Origin: Nannocystis punicea
Lineage (GTDB): Bacteria > Myxococcota_A > Polyangia > Nannocystales > Nannocystaceae
Length of the DNA: 64,000 bases
Reading direction: 5' to 3'
NCBI RefSeq assembly: GCF_026965555.1
Contig: NZ_CP114040.1
Location: forward strand, 7,600,001-7,664,000
The notes beneath the pieces were generated by a model. The model had not been told where the DNA came from. It saw only the letters and a list, made by a program, of their open reading frames with translations, and made no database searches. Positions 51,317 to 59,240 of this stretch are shown here, piece by piece. Positions within the stretch are counted from its first letter, which is position 1. Each line of letters starts with the position of its first letter. The position numbers and the translations under genes were made by a program.

Positions 51317-52336
51317 ATGGCCCTCGCGCTCCCCTCCCCCCGCCACCTCGTTCCCCTGGCCGCGCTCGCGTCCGTGCTCGCCGCCTGTCCCAAACCCGAC
51401 GACCCCGAACTCGACGACGGCTCGGGTGCGCCCGACGACCCCGACACCACGGGCACCTCCGCCCCGAGCGACACCGCAGGCGTGCTCCCGACCACCGGCG
51501 AGCCCGGCGACAGCGAGCCTACCAGCACCTCCACGGGCGAGAATTCCACATCGGGACAGGTCCCTCCGGACAGCACGAGCGAGGCCGACACGGGCACCAC
51601 CGAGCCCGACTTCGGCCACTGTCCGTACGAGCCGGACGGCGTCGAGATCACCCTCGCGCGCACCGACCAGGGGGTCACCACCGACCTCAGCGCGCGCGAA
51701 TGCGGCGCCCTCGAGCAGCTCGTCGGCCTGCAGGTGATCGCCGCCGCCGGCGATCTCCTCGAGGTCTCGGTCTGCGCGGACGCGACCTGCGGCGCCTGCG
51801 AACCGGCCGCCACGCTCGAGCTCGCGCTCGCCCTGCCCGACGGCCTGGTCGGCCTGCCCGCGCAGCTGGCCGCGGGCGACTGCCTGCAGCTCGACGTCGA
51901 GTGGAGCCGCGCCGGCGCCGACCCGCAGCAGTGCGCAGTCGGCGGCCTCACAGTGGTCGGCCTCCGCGGGGGTCAGCCTGAACCTGTCCCGAAGTTCATG
52001 TACCGCTACACCGAGGCCGTGCCGCACGGCGACGAGGCCGGCCCCTTCGCCCTCACCGGCGTCCCCCACGGGCCCGGCGCGATCGCCTGCCCCTGCGCCG
52101 GCGACTGCTGCGACGAGCCGCCCGGCGCGCGCCGGCTCCGCTTCATCGCCGCGCTGTGGAACGCCGAGATCGAGAGCCCGCCCGTCGACCCCGGGGCCAC
52201 CATCCCGCTGTTCGCGTTCGGCACACCCGAGGGTGACGACCTCTACGGCGACCTCTCCCTCGCGCGGGCCCACGTCCCCGGCGACTGCGCCGCGCCGGCC
52301 CGGTACGAGTGGCTGCTGAGCGTCTCCCCCGGCTGA
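51317..52336 (+). CDS. Lipoprotein, Cys-containing, function unknown
   Basis: The protein has 339 aa from ATG 51317. Lipobox LAAC. A Thr/Ser/Asp/Pro linker (about 25-95) precedes a beta-rich region with Cys pairs (CADATCGACE, CPCAGDCC). No enzyme motif is recognised. Two repeat copies lie in frame (about 51554 in the linker, GQVPPDS; 51980, EPVPKFMYR). It is one of several linker-bearing lipoproteins in the window and is followed 42 bp later by the guanidino enzyme gene. Confidence 0.75.
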   Translation: MALALPSPRHLVPLAALASVLAACPKPDDPELDDGSGAPDDPDTTGTSAPSDTAGVLPTTGEPGDSEPTSTSTGENSTSGQVPPDSTSEADTGTTEPDFGHCPYEPDGVEITLARTDQGVTTDLSARECGALEQLVGLQVIAAAGDLLEVSVCADATCGACEPAATLELALALPDGLVGLPAQLAAGDCLQLDVEWSRAGADPQQCAVGGLTVVGLRGGQPEPVPKFMYRYTEAVPHGDEAGPFALTGVPHGPGAIACPCAGDCCDEPPGARRLRFIAALWNAEIESPPVDPGATIPLFAFGTPEGDDLYGDLSLARAHVPGDCAAPARYEWLLSVSPG

Positions 52337-52378
52337 GCCTGCTGGACGCCCGGCGCCGGGTGGTAGCATCCGCCGCCG

Positions 52379-53296
52379 ATGATCGTCACCAGCCCGGAAG
52401 ACTTCCTGGCCGCCCTCCCCGAGCAGATCGAGGCCCGCGGCGCGTGGGGCAAGCCGACCATGTCGGCCGCCATGGTCGTCAGCCCGATCGGCTTCCGGGT
52501 CAGCCCCGAGGCGGTCGACAACCTGTACATGCAGCGCAGCGAGATCGACGTCGAACGCGCGTTCGCCCAGCACCAGGCGCTCGTGCGGGCCCTCGGCGAC
52601 TTCGGCCTGCCCGTCCTCGTCGTCCCCGGCCGCGACGGCCTCGACGACGCGGTCTTCCCCAACAACGCCTTCGCCACCATCCCCGACCGCCTGATCGTCG
52701 GCTCCATGCGCCACCCGGTCCGCCGCGCCGAGGCCGCCCGCGACGACGTCCGCGACCTCTTCACATGGACTTTTGGACATGCCCTCACGGACCTGTCCAA
52801 CAAGCCAGGTGTGTCCGAACTGACCGGCCCGCTGGTGATCGACCGCCGCCGCGGCCTCGGCCTGTGCGGCCTCAGCCAGCGCGCCGACGAGCTCGGGTGC
52901 GCCGCCATGCACACCGCCTTCGGCCTGCGCCTGACCTTCCGCTTCGCCTTGCAGCCGAGCGAGTACCACACCAACGTCGTCCTCGCGGTCCCGGCCGGGC
53001 GAGCCTGCGTGATCCACCCCGGCTCGTTCGCCGACCCCGAGGTCCCGGCCGCGATCGCGCGCGCCTACGAGGGCCGCACCCTCGTGCTCGACGACGCCGA
53101 GAAGCAGGCGTTCGCCGCCAACTGCATCGCCGTGGGCGAGCACGACCTGATGCTCAGCGCCACCGCCTACCGCGCCCTGCGCCCCGACTCGCGCGCCACG
53201 CTCGAGCGCTGGGACTTCCGCCTGCGCCCGGTCGAGGTCGACGAGTTCGAGAAGGCCGGCGGCAGCCTGCGCTGCATGATCACCGAGATCTTCTGA
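52379..53296 (+). CDS. Guanidino-group modifying enzyme (arginine deiminase/dimethylargininase-like)
   Basis: The protein has 305 aa. The amidinotransferase-fold catalytic set is visible: Asp 90 in DDAVFPNN, His 197 in YHTNVV and the nucleophile Cys 299 in SLRCMITEIF near the C-terminus, a hallmark of the family. It probably deiminates or otherwise hydrolyses arginine or a substituted arginine. The substrate cannot be fixed from sequence. Residues about 128-146 (TWTFGHALTDLSNKPGVSEL) are encoded by a 4-unit repeat array placed in a likely surface loop. Confidence 0.85.
   Translation: MIVTSPEDFLAALPEQIEARGAWGKPTMSAAMVVSPIGFRVSPEAVDNLYMQRSEIDVERAFAQHQALVRALGDFGLPVLVVPGRDGLDDAVFPNNAFATIPDRLIVGSMRHPVRRAEAARDDVRDLFTWTFGHALTDLSNKPGVSELTGPLVIDRRRGLGLCGLSQRADELGCAAMHTAFGLRLTFRFALQPSEYHTNVVLAVPAGRACVIHPGSFADPEVPAAIARAYEGRTLVLDDAEKQAFAANCIAVGEHDLMLSATAYRALRPDSRATLERWDFRLRPVEVDEFEKAGGSLRCMITEIF
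52761..52816. repeat. 14-bp palindromic repeat array, 4 units, intragenic
   Basis: TCACATGGACTTTT, GGACATGCCCTCAC, GGACCTGTCCAACA and AGCCAGGTGTGTCC in strict register within the guanidino-enzyme gene. Confidence 0.85.
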
Positions 53297-53314
53297 GCCG
53301 CGGGCGCGCGGTTC

Positions 53315-53342
53315 GAACCTGTCCCTCAGGCCATGTACTGAC
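53315..53342. repeat. 14-bp palindromic repeat, 2 units, 3' of the guanidino-enzyme gene
   Basis: GAACCTGTCCCTCA and GGCCATGTACTGAC begin 18 bp after the stop codon; the first unit matches 13 of 14 bases with the copies at 25525 and 25591. Confidence 0.78.
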
Positions 53343-53490
53343 ATTCCTCGCCGGCCCTCGCCACCGGGCCTCCGACGTCGCCCTCTCGGGTCCGGCGACG
53401 ACATCGGTGAGCGCCGGTCCGCAGCGGCGAACCCTCGCGCGAGCGCGCGCCGCGATGCTGCCCGCGAGCCGCTGGTAGACTCGCCGCGTC

Positions 53491-54735
53491 ATGCGGACGC
53501 TCTCGATCTCCTTGCTGCTGCTGCTCGCCTGCAACGGCGGCGACCCCGGCGACACCGACGCCTCGTCGACCAGCTCGACCACCGGCTCGACCCCTTCCAC
53601 CGAGGCCTCGACCGAGAACACCACGAGCACCACGAGCACCACCGCGGACGATCCCATCACCACGACCACCGCCGCGCCCACCACCTCGACCACCGCCGAG
53701 ACCACCGGCCCCGTCGATCCGACCACCACGACGACCACCGACGACAGCACCACCGGCGAGCCCGCCGAGCCGCCCGGCATCCACTACGTCGGTCGTCACG
53801 ACGACAGCGACCCGAACGCCATCCGCATGAGTTGGTCGGGCGTCGGCGCGTTGCTCCGCTTCGACGGCACCGACGTCCACGCCAGCCTCGACGACAACGG
53901 CCGGTGGTTCACGGTCGTCGTCGACGGCGTCGTCCAGCCGCCGCTCATGACCCAGCCCGGCGCGCAGACCTACCCCCTCGCCGTCGGCCTCGCGCCCGGC
54001 GAGCACACCGTCGAGCTGTACCGCCGCACCGAGGGCTCGTTCGGCGTCACCACCGTCCTCGGCTTCGAGGTCACCGGCGAGCTGCTCTCGCCGCCGCCGG
54101 TGACGCGGCGGATCCAGGTCATCGGCGACTCGATCTCCTGCGGCTACGGCAACGAGGGCGTCTCGCCGTGCAGCTTCAGCGCGGAGACCGAGAATCACTA
54201 CCTGACCTACGGCGCGATCGCTGCCCGGAGCGTCGGCGCCGAGCTGCACACGGTCGCCTGGTCGGGCAAGGGCATGGTCAACAACTACGGCGACGACGTG
54301 TTCGAGCCGATGCCGCAGATCTACGACCGCACGATCGCCGGCGACGGTGGCACCGCGTGGGACCACGCGCGCTGGCAGCCCGACGTCGTCGTCATCAACC
54401 TCGGCACCAACGACTTCAGCACCGACAAGGACCCGGCCGAGGACGCGTTCGTGCCGGCCTACGTGGCCTTCCTGACCCACCTGCGCGACGTCTACCCCGA
54501 CGCCTTCATCCTTCCGGTCGCGCCGCTGCTGTGGGGCGAGGAGGCGACGATGGTCACCGGCTACTTGCAGAGCGCCGTCGATCAGCGCCACCAGGCGGGC
54601 GACATGGACGTCGCGTTCGTCGACATCAACGCCGACCCGAACGGCTGGGGCTGCGACGGCCACCCGAGCGTCGCCACCCACGAGGCCATGGCGCAGAACC
54701 TGACGGACGCGCTGAGCCTCCACGTCGGCTGGTGA
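53491..54735 (+). CDS. SGNH-hydrolase lipoprotein, carbohydrate esterase family 2-like
   Basis: The protein has 414 aa. Lipobox LLLLAC. A Thr/Ser linker covers about 25-90. A small beta-sandwich domain (about 95-195) precedes the SGNH domain. Catalytic motifs: Ser 214 in GDSISCGYG, block III LGTNDFS, and Asp 389/His 391 in CDGHPSVATHEAMA. The beta-sandwich plus SGNH layout and the GHPS block are typical of CE2 acetyl-xylan or peptidoglycan deacetylases. It is probably surface-bound and removes acetyl groups from polysaccharides. Confidence 0.9.
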   Translation: MRTLSISLLLLLACNGGDPGDTDASSTSSTTGSTPSTEASTENTTSTTSTTADDPITTTTAAPTTSTTAETTGPVDPTTTTTTDDSTTGEPAEPPGIHYVGRHDDSDPNAIRMSWSGVGALLRFDGTDVHASLDDNGRWFTVVVDGVVQPPLMTQPGAQTYPLAVGLAPGEHTVELYRRTEGSFGVTTVLGFEVTGELLSPPPVTRRIQVIGDSISCGYGNEGVSPCSFSAETENHYLTYGAIAARSVGAELHTVAWSGKGMVNNYGDDVFEPMPQIYDRTIAGDGGTAWDHARWQPDVVVINLGTNDFSTDKDPAEDAFVPAYVAFLTHLRDVYPDAFILPVAPLLWGEEATMVTGYLQSAVDQRHQAGDMDVAFVDINADPNGWGCDGHPSVATHEAMAQNLTDALSLHVGW

Positions 54736-54749
54736 GCGATACCCGGGCT

Positions 54750-54775
54750 CTTCCTCGCGCCGCGGCGCGAGGAAG
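54750..54775. terminator. Perfect 26-bp palindrome between convergent genes
   Basis: CTTCCTCGCGCCG directly abuts its reverse complement CGGCGCGAGGAAG. It lies in the 60-bp gap between convergent stops at 54735 and 54796, so it probably serves as a bidirectional terminator. This junction lacks the 14-bp repeat. Confidence 0.75.
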
Positions 54776-54795
54776 CCGCGTGTCGGCCAACGCCG

Positions 54796-55569
54796 TCAGG
54801 GCGCCATCACGCCGAACTTGTAGTTCCCCGCCGCCCAGGCGGACACGACCGCCTGCGCCTGGTAGGTCCCGCTCTGGCTCGACACGGTGATCACATTGCG
54901 GCGACCCTGCTTGACGTCGGTGTCGCCCGTCAGGAACTGCAAATTGTTGGGCAGCGACCGATCGTAGAGATAATGCGCGAAGCTGTAGTCGACGTTCGGG
55001 GCGACCGAATTGTTGCACACGTGGGTGATGAAGTTGCTGGCGGCCTTCTGCGCCGAGTCGGTCTGCGCGGCGCTGGTGTTGTGATACGTGTGGTAGGTCC
55101 AACCGCGCGAGCTCCACTCGCCGTCGAACCACCCGCCGTCGGCGGTGAGCGAGCACGTCGCGGCCGTCTCGCCCTGCGACACGCTGCGGAACGAGACCTG
55201 CGGCAGGCTCAGCGCCCGCGGCGGCGCCTTCGTGGTCGCTTCGTGGTCGATCCGCAGCTCCTCCGGCACCTCGCCCTCCGGATCGATCGCGAGGAAGATC
55301 TCCATCGGGGTGGCGTGCTCCTCGAGCGAGAGGTGCGCGAGGTACGAGGGCTGATCCATCGGGCCGTCCTCCGACACCGCGATGGTCCCGCCGGCCGACT
55401 TCGTGAAGCGGAGGACAAAGTCTTCCTGCTCGACCTCGGCCAACAGCGTGACCCCGCGCTCTTCGAGCTCCGCCGCGGCCGCGCCGGCACCGTCGTCACA
55501 GGCGCCCGCTCCGAGAGCGAGGAACATGCCGAGCAATGCACCACGATGAATGTTCATGCACGATTTCAT
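54796..55569 (-). CDS. Lipoprotein of unknown function
   Basis: The protein has 257 aa from ATG 55569 (a second ATG four codons in is possible). Lipobox LGAGAC. The mature part is beta-rich and ends in an aromatic, Asn-rich domain (CSLTADGGWFDGEWSSRGWTYHTYHN, LTGDTDVKQGRRNVITVSSQ). One Cys pair (about residues 159 and 204) may be a disulphide. No enzyme motif is seen. The C-terminal region could be a carbohydrate- or protein-binding domain, but I cannot assign it. Confidence 0.75.
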   Translation of the reverse strand: MKSCMNIHRGALLGMFLALGAGACDDGAGAAAAELEERGVTLLAEVEQEDFVLRFTKSAGGTIAVSEDGPMDQPSYLAHLSLEEHATPMEIFLAIDPEGEVPEELRIDHEATTKAPPRALSLPQVSFRSVSQGETAATCSLTADGGWFDGEWSSRGWTYHTYHNTSAAQTDSAQKAASNFITHVCNNSVAPNVDYSFAHYLYDRSLPNNLQFLTGDTDVKQGRRNVITVSSQSGTYQAQAVVSAWAAGNYKFGVMAP

Positions 55570-55778
55570 GGTCGGATCCTTCATTCCAAGTACATCGGCG
55601 AGCCCGAGCAGGGCATCCGCGCAGGATTCGTCGATGAGCGCAGGCATTAGCAACCGATGTGCCTCGCTTTTGTCGTGGAATTCCGCGAGTCGGCGACCAC
55701 GTCCCGCCGCGCGGCCGCAGGCCAGCCCCGGGGTGCCCCATGGGGCCGTAAAGGCCGCACCAGGCTTCGCGGCAGGGG

Positions 55779-56039
55779 GTGAGCGGAACCGCCACGGTCT
55801 ACACGCTGGCGGAGAAGTACGGCATCAAGACCGCGTTCGGCACCGACATCCTGTTCTCCGAGGAGCTGGCCGAGCGGCAGGGCGCCATGTTGGCTGCTCT
55901 CTCACGCTGGTACACGCCCACCGGCGCGCTGATCATGGCCACATCGACCAATGCCGAACTGCTAACTTTGTCCGGACGCGCGCGACGGCGACGATCGCCG
56001 AGCGCACCGCCACCGAGTATCCCGAGCGCCGCGAGCTAG
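55779..56039 (+). pseudogene. Remnant of an amidohydrolase gene
   Basis: The first about 65 codons (55779-55976) read as an internal piece of a metal-dependent amidohydrolase: LAEKYGIKTAFGTDILF (with the metal-ligand Asp of the family) and LAERQGAMLAALSRWYTP ... MATSTNAELLTLSG. The normal N-terminal two-thirds with the HxH metal site, and the C-terminal tail, are missing. Upstream an in-frame stop occurs at 55749. After LSG the frame turns into an Arg/Ser-rich tail unlike the family. It is a gene relic, not an active enzyme. Confidence 0.82.
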
Positions 56040-56219
56040 CGACTGCATCTCTCGCGGCGCGCGCGGATGTCCGCGCGCAGCGCCCGGCGGACGCCGTCGA
56101 TGCACCTCCGCATCACCGCGGAGAGCGCCGGGTCGCCACCGCTGAAGCCGGCCGGCGCGCTGCCTGAGCGTGCTTGCGGGCCAAGGCGCGTCGCCCATGT
56201 TCTCCTCGAGGTATCACCG

Positions 56220-57521
56220 ATGCATCGATCTCACTCGCGCATGTCTTCGCGCCCGTGCACGCACGCACGACGATGGTCCCACGCCCTCGCGCTCGCCTCA
56301 CCGCTCGCTCTGCCCGCCGAGCCGGCGGCTGCACCGACGCGGAAGGACGACATGGCATGGTGCTACACACACGAGCAGGTCCCCCCGCTCGGCATCGTCG
56401 AGGAGATGAGTCAGTCCTTCGTCGATCTCGACGAGCGCGGGCGCGTCCTCCTCAACGCGCTCCCGGACGACACGGGCGAGGCGTGGGGAGCGGGCGAGTC
56501 GTCGATCGCCGCCTTCCTGTGGTCGGGCGGGCAGCCCGAGCCCATCGTGGTCGAGGAGTTCTTGCAGACCAGCGGCCAGGCGCTGAACGAACGCGGCGAG
56601 GTCCTGCTGCTCGCCACCAACTTGCCCGGCCCCGAGGAGCACGGGCCTGGTATGTCCGCCGACTGGACCCACGCAGTGCTCTGGCAGGACGGCTCGGTGG
56701 TGGCGACGATCGCCGCCCCGGACGGCCTGATCTTCACGCACGGCAGGCTCAACGAGCTGGGCCACGTGGCCCTCACCACCGACTTCGACTACAACAGCGA
56801 CGCCGCGTCGACCCCGCCGCCGCGCACGTACCTGTGGCGCGACGGGCAGCTCGTCGACCTCGGAGAGGGAGCGCTCTCCGACTTCAACGACCACGACGAG
56901 ATCACCGGCTACGACTTCGACCTCGACGAGTTCGTGATGTGGCGCCAGGGCGAGCGGCACGTGTTTCCCACCGGCTGCGCGTCGGGGCCCGAGTCCATGG
57001 CGGCGATTCACCTCAATGAGCACGGGCGCGCTGCGGCCTCGTTCTGGTGCGACGACAAGGACGTGAGCCTCACCTGGTCGGGCGACGAGGTGGTCGAGCT
57101 ACCGACGCTCGCCGGCCAGGCCATGGCCATCGCCGACCTCAACGATCGCGGAGAGATCGTGGGCGTGGTCCGCACCGACGAGGGCGAGGTGCCGGTGCGG
57201 TGGCACGACGGCGACGAGCTCATCGTCGTTCCGCTCCCGCGGGACGCGCCCAGCGGCGAGCTCGGCGACATCGACGAACGAGGCCGGTTCATCGGCGCGT
57301 ACGGCGGTGACCCGTTCGGTGGCGACGGCAGCCACGGCGGTTTCTTCTTCGTCGGGGACGAAGCCGGCACGCACGAGCTCCCGCTCGACTCGCTATGGGG
57401 CTCGATGATGATCGTCGGCGAGATCAACGAGAAGGGCGTGATCGTCAACTCCATGGCCGGAGACGTGTGGGATCACGAGCGCACGATCGTCTGGCGGCCG
57501 TGCGACCCCGGATCGCCGTAG
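56220..57521 (+). CDS. Exported HAF-repeat protein
   Basis: The protein has 433 aa from ATG 56220; a GAGG site precedes it. A signal-like N-terminus (HALALASPLALPAEPAAA) is followed by about eight repeats with the consensus hNxxGxhhG: DLDERGRVLL, ALNERGEVLL, RLNELGHVAL, DFNDHDEITG, HLNEHGRAAA, DLNDRGEIVG, DIDERGRFIG and EINEKGVIVN. This is the extracellular HAF-motif beta-propeller pattern. Its role is unknown. The palindrome GATGCATC overlaps the start codon. Confidence 0.85.
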   Translation: MHRSHSRMSSRPCTHARRWSHALALASPLALPAEPAAAPTRKDDMAWCYTHEQVPPLGIVEEMSQSFVDLDERGRVLLNALPDDTGEAWGAGESSIAAFLWSGGQPEPIVVEEFLQTSGQALNERGEVLLLATNLPGPEEHGPGMSADWTHAVLWQDGSVVATIAAPDGLIFTHGRLNELGHVALTTDFDYNSDAASTPPPRTYLWRDGQLVDLGEGALSDFNDHDEITGYDFDLDEFVMWRQGERHVFPTGCASGPESMAAIHLNEHGRAAASFWCDDKDVSLTWSGDEVVELPTLAGQAMAIADLNDRGEIVGVVRTDEGEVPVRWHDGDELIVVPLPRDAPSGELGDIDERGRFIGAYGGDPFGGDGSHGGFFFVGDEAGTHELPLDSLWGSMMIVGEINEKGVIVNSMAGDVWDHERTIVWRPCDPGSP

Positions 57522-57633
57522 CGAAGCGACCGCGGCACCAGCAATTCGCCGGGCGGATCGCGGCAGCGACGCAGCCCGCTCACGGAGCGATCGGACGAGC
57601 GAGGGCTGCCCGCAAATGCCCCGGGTCGCGGCG

Positions 57634-59079
57634 CTACGACGCCGCCGACAGCCCGCGCGAGCGGATGTCTTCGACCAGCGCCGCCGGCAATTGCTTCGTG
57701 CGCGAGAACTCGCGCATGTGCCGGATCGGCAGCTCGCCGAGCTGGGCGATCGTCTTCTCGCCGATCTTCTCGACGTACTTGCGCGGCGCGAACGCGACCA
57801 GCTGGTCGCCGGCGTCGGGCGTCTGCGCCAGCACCTCGAGCAGCGCGTCGAGCGAGTTCATCTTCATGAACGGGCAGGTCGCGCAGCCGCCCGCGGTCGA
57901 GCAGCCCTCGCCGCCGGCGACGCCCGGCACCAGCGGCAGGTGCACGTCGCCGGTCGCTACGACCGCCGCGTCGGCCACCGGGAACACGATCTCGACCTCG
58001 ACCGGACGCGGCAGCGACTGCAGCAGCGCCCGCAGCTGGTGGACGATCGCGGTCACCATCCCCGCCTCGGTCCCGAGCACGAATTGCAGGCGGACCGGCG
58101 ACATGTCCCCGGGGACAGCCCCGACCCGCTTCACCTGCGCGGTGATGTAATCGAGGATGTTGGAAGTCGAGCCGACCACCCCGTGGCCGGCGCGCTGGGC
58201 CTCGAGCGCCAGCGCGAACATCTCGCCGGGCACCTCGAGGTGGGCCGTGACGTGGGCGTCGGCGTAGTGCTCTTGCACCCGGCGCACCACCTCGGCGCCG
58301 AACATGTGGTGGACGATGCACGAGCCCTGCTCGAAGTGATGGAAGCGGGGCAGCAGCGCGCGGATGCTGGCCGCGTCGTGGGCGGGGTGGAGCGCGCGTA
58401 CGGCCGCGTCGTCCATCTCGGAGAGGCTCGTCAGCAGCGCCCGCAGGTTCTCGCCCATGTACGTGTCGGGGCCGAACCACACGTGGCCCTCGGGCACCTG
58501 CGCGAACGCCTGTAGCACCGTCTGGATCACGTTCGACGAGGTGCAGGTGATCGTCGGCACCAGCGATTGCGCGTACGCCTTGGTGCGCAGGCTGGTGTTG
58601 ATATACACGACGTGCAGCGAATCGGGCGTCTGGGCCGCGCGCCGCAGGTAGGCCGCGTAGGCCGGCGCCTCGGCGGCCGCGGCCAGCGAGCAGCCGATCG
58701 GCTCCTGGGCCACCCTGTACACCGGGACATGTTCGAAGCCGGCGGCGTCGAGCACCGCGCGGACGTTCTCGGACATGAAGTCGACCCCGAGCACCACGAT
58801 CGCGCGCGCGCCCTCGCGGGCCATCTGCAGGGCCCGGTCGGCCATCACCAGCGAGTCCGAGATGTGGATGTGCGGCCAGTCGCAGGCGAACAGCACCCCC
58901 TGCAATTCGGCGTCCATGTAGAAGTGGGCGACGATCCCCGCGCCGCTGGCCTCCAGCAGCTCGCGCAGCCGCCGCACAGTGGCCGGATCGGGGTCGAGAA
59001 ACGCCGCCTGGGCCTCCGCGAAGGCCCCCTGGGCGGCCGCGCCGCCGGCGCGGAGCACGAGCGAGGGGAACGGCTGCAT
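57634..59079 (-). CDS. nadA: Quinolinate synthase A
   Basis: The protein has 481 aa from ATG 59079 (a GTG at 59130 gives a 17-residue extension). It condenses iminoaspartate with dihydroxyacetone phosphate to quinolinate in NAD synthesis. Family motifs: AHFYMDAELQ, ISDSLVMADRA, VLGVDFMSENV, TCTSSNVI, LGTEAGMV and the C-terminal CSTAGGCATCPFMKM, which includes Cys of the [4Fe-4S] cluster. It is of the longer plant/cyanobacterial type. nadB and nadC are not adjacent. An in-frame repeat copy at 58099 encodes AVPGDMSP. Confidence 0.95.
   Translation of the reverse strand: MQPFPSLVLRAGGAAAQGAFAEAQAAFLDPDPATVRRLRELLEASGAGIVAHFYMDAELQGVLFACDWPHIHISDSLVMADRALQMAREGARAIVVLGVDFMSENVRAVLDAAGFEHVPVYRVAQEPIGCSLAAAAEAPAYAAYLRRAAQTPDSLHVVYINTSLRTKAYAQSLVPTITCTSSNVIQTVLQAFAQVPEGHVWFGPDTYMGENLRALLTSLSEMDDAAVRALHPAHDAASIRALLPRFHHFEQGSCIVHHMFGAEVVRRVQEHYADAHVTAHLEVPGEMFALALEAQRAGHGVVGSTSNILDYITAQVKRVGAVPGDMSPVRLQFVLGTEAGMVTAIVHQLRALLQSLPRPVEVEIVFPVADAAVVATGDVHLPLVPGVAGGEGCSTAGGCATCPFMKMNSLDALLEVLAQTPDAGDQLVAFAPRKYVEKIGEKTIAQLGELPIRHMREFSRTKQLPAALVEDIRSRGLSAAS
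58099..58126. repeat. 14-bp palindromic repeat, 2 units, within nadA
   Basis: CGACATGTCCCCGG and GGACAGCCCCGACC; the hairpin TGTCC-CCGG-GGACA is perfect. Confidence 0.78.
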
Positions 59080-59240
59080 CGCGGCCAAAGCGTAGTGCCC
59101 GGACCGCGGTGTTTCAACCGCCGCACGCACTCGTACTCGCGATTGCTCGCACGTCGGACGTCACGCCACGCTCCACCTCACGCGCATCGTCACGCGCGCG
59201 GGTCCTCGCCCGCGAGCGCGACTCGGCTAGCGTCCGGGCG

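Noticed and set aside
49355..53404. A 1349-codon minus-strand open frame.
   Set aside because: It spans four plus-strand genes with clear domains (S1 protease, guanidino enzyme and others) and has only low-complexity Gly/Arg/Ala sequence.
58716..58739. ACCCTGTACACCGGGACATG in nadA as another repeat copy.
   Set aside because: It encodes EHVPVYRV, which matches conserved NadA family sequence (VPVYR), so it is probably ordinary coding sequence that resembles the repeat.
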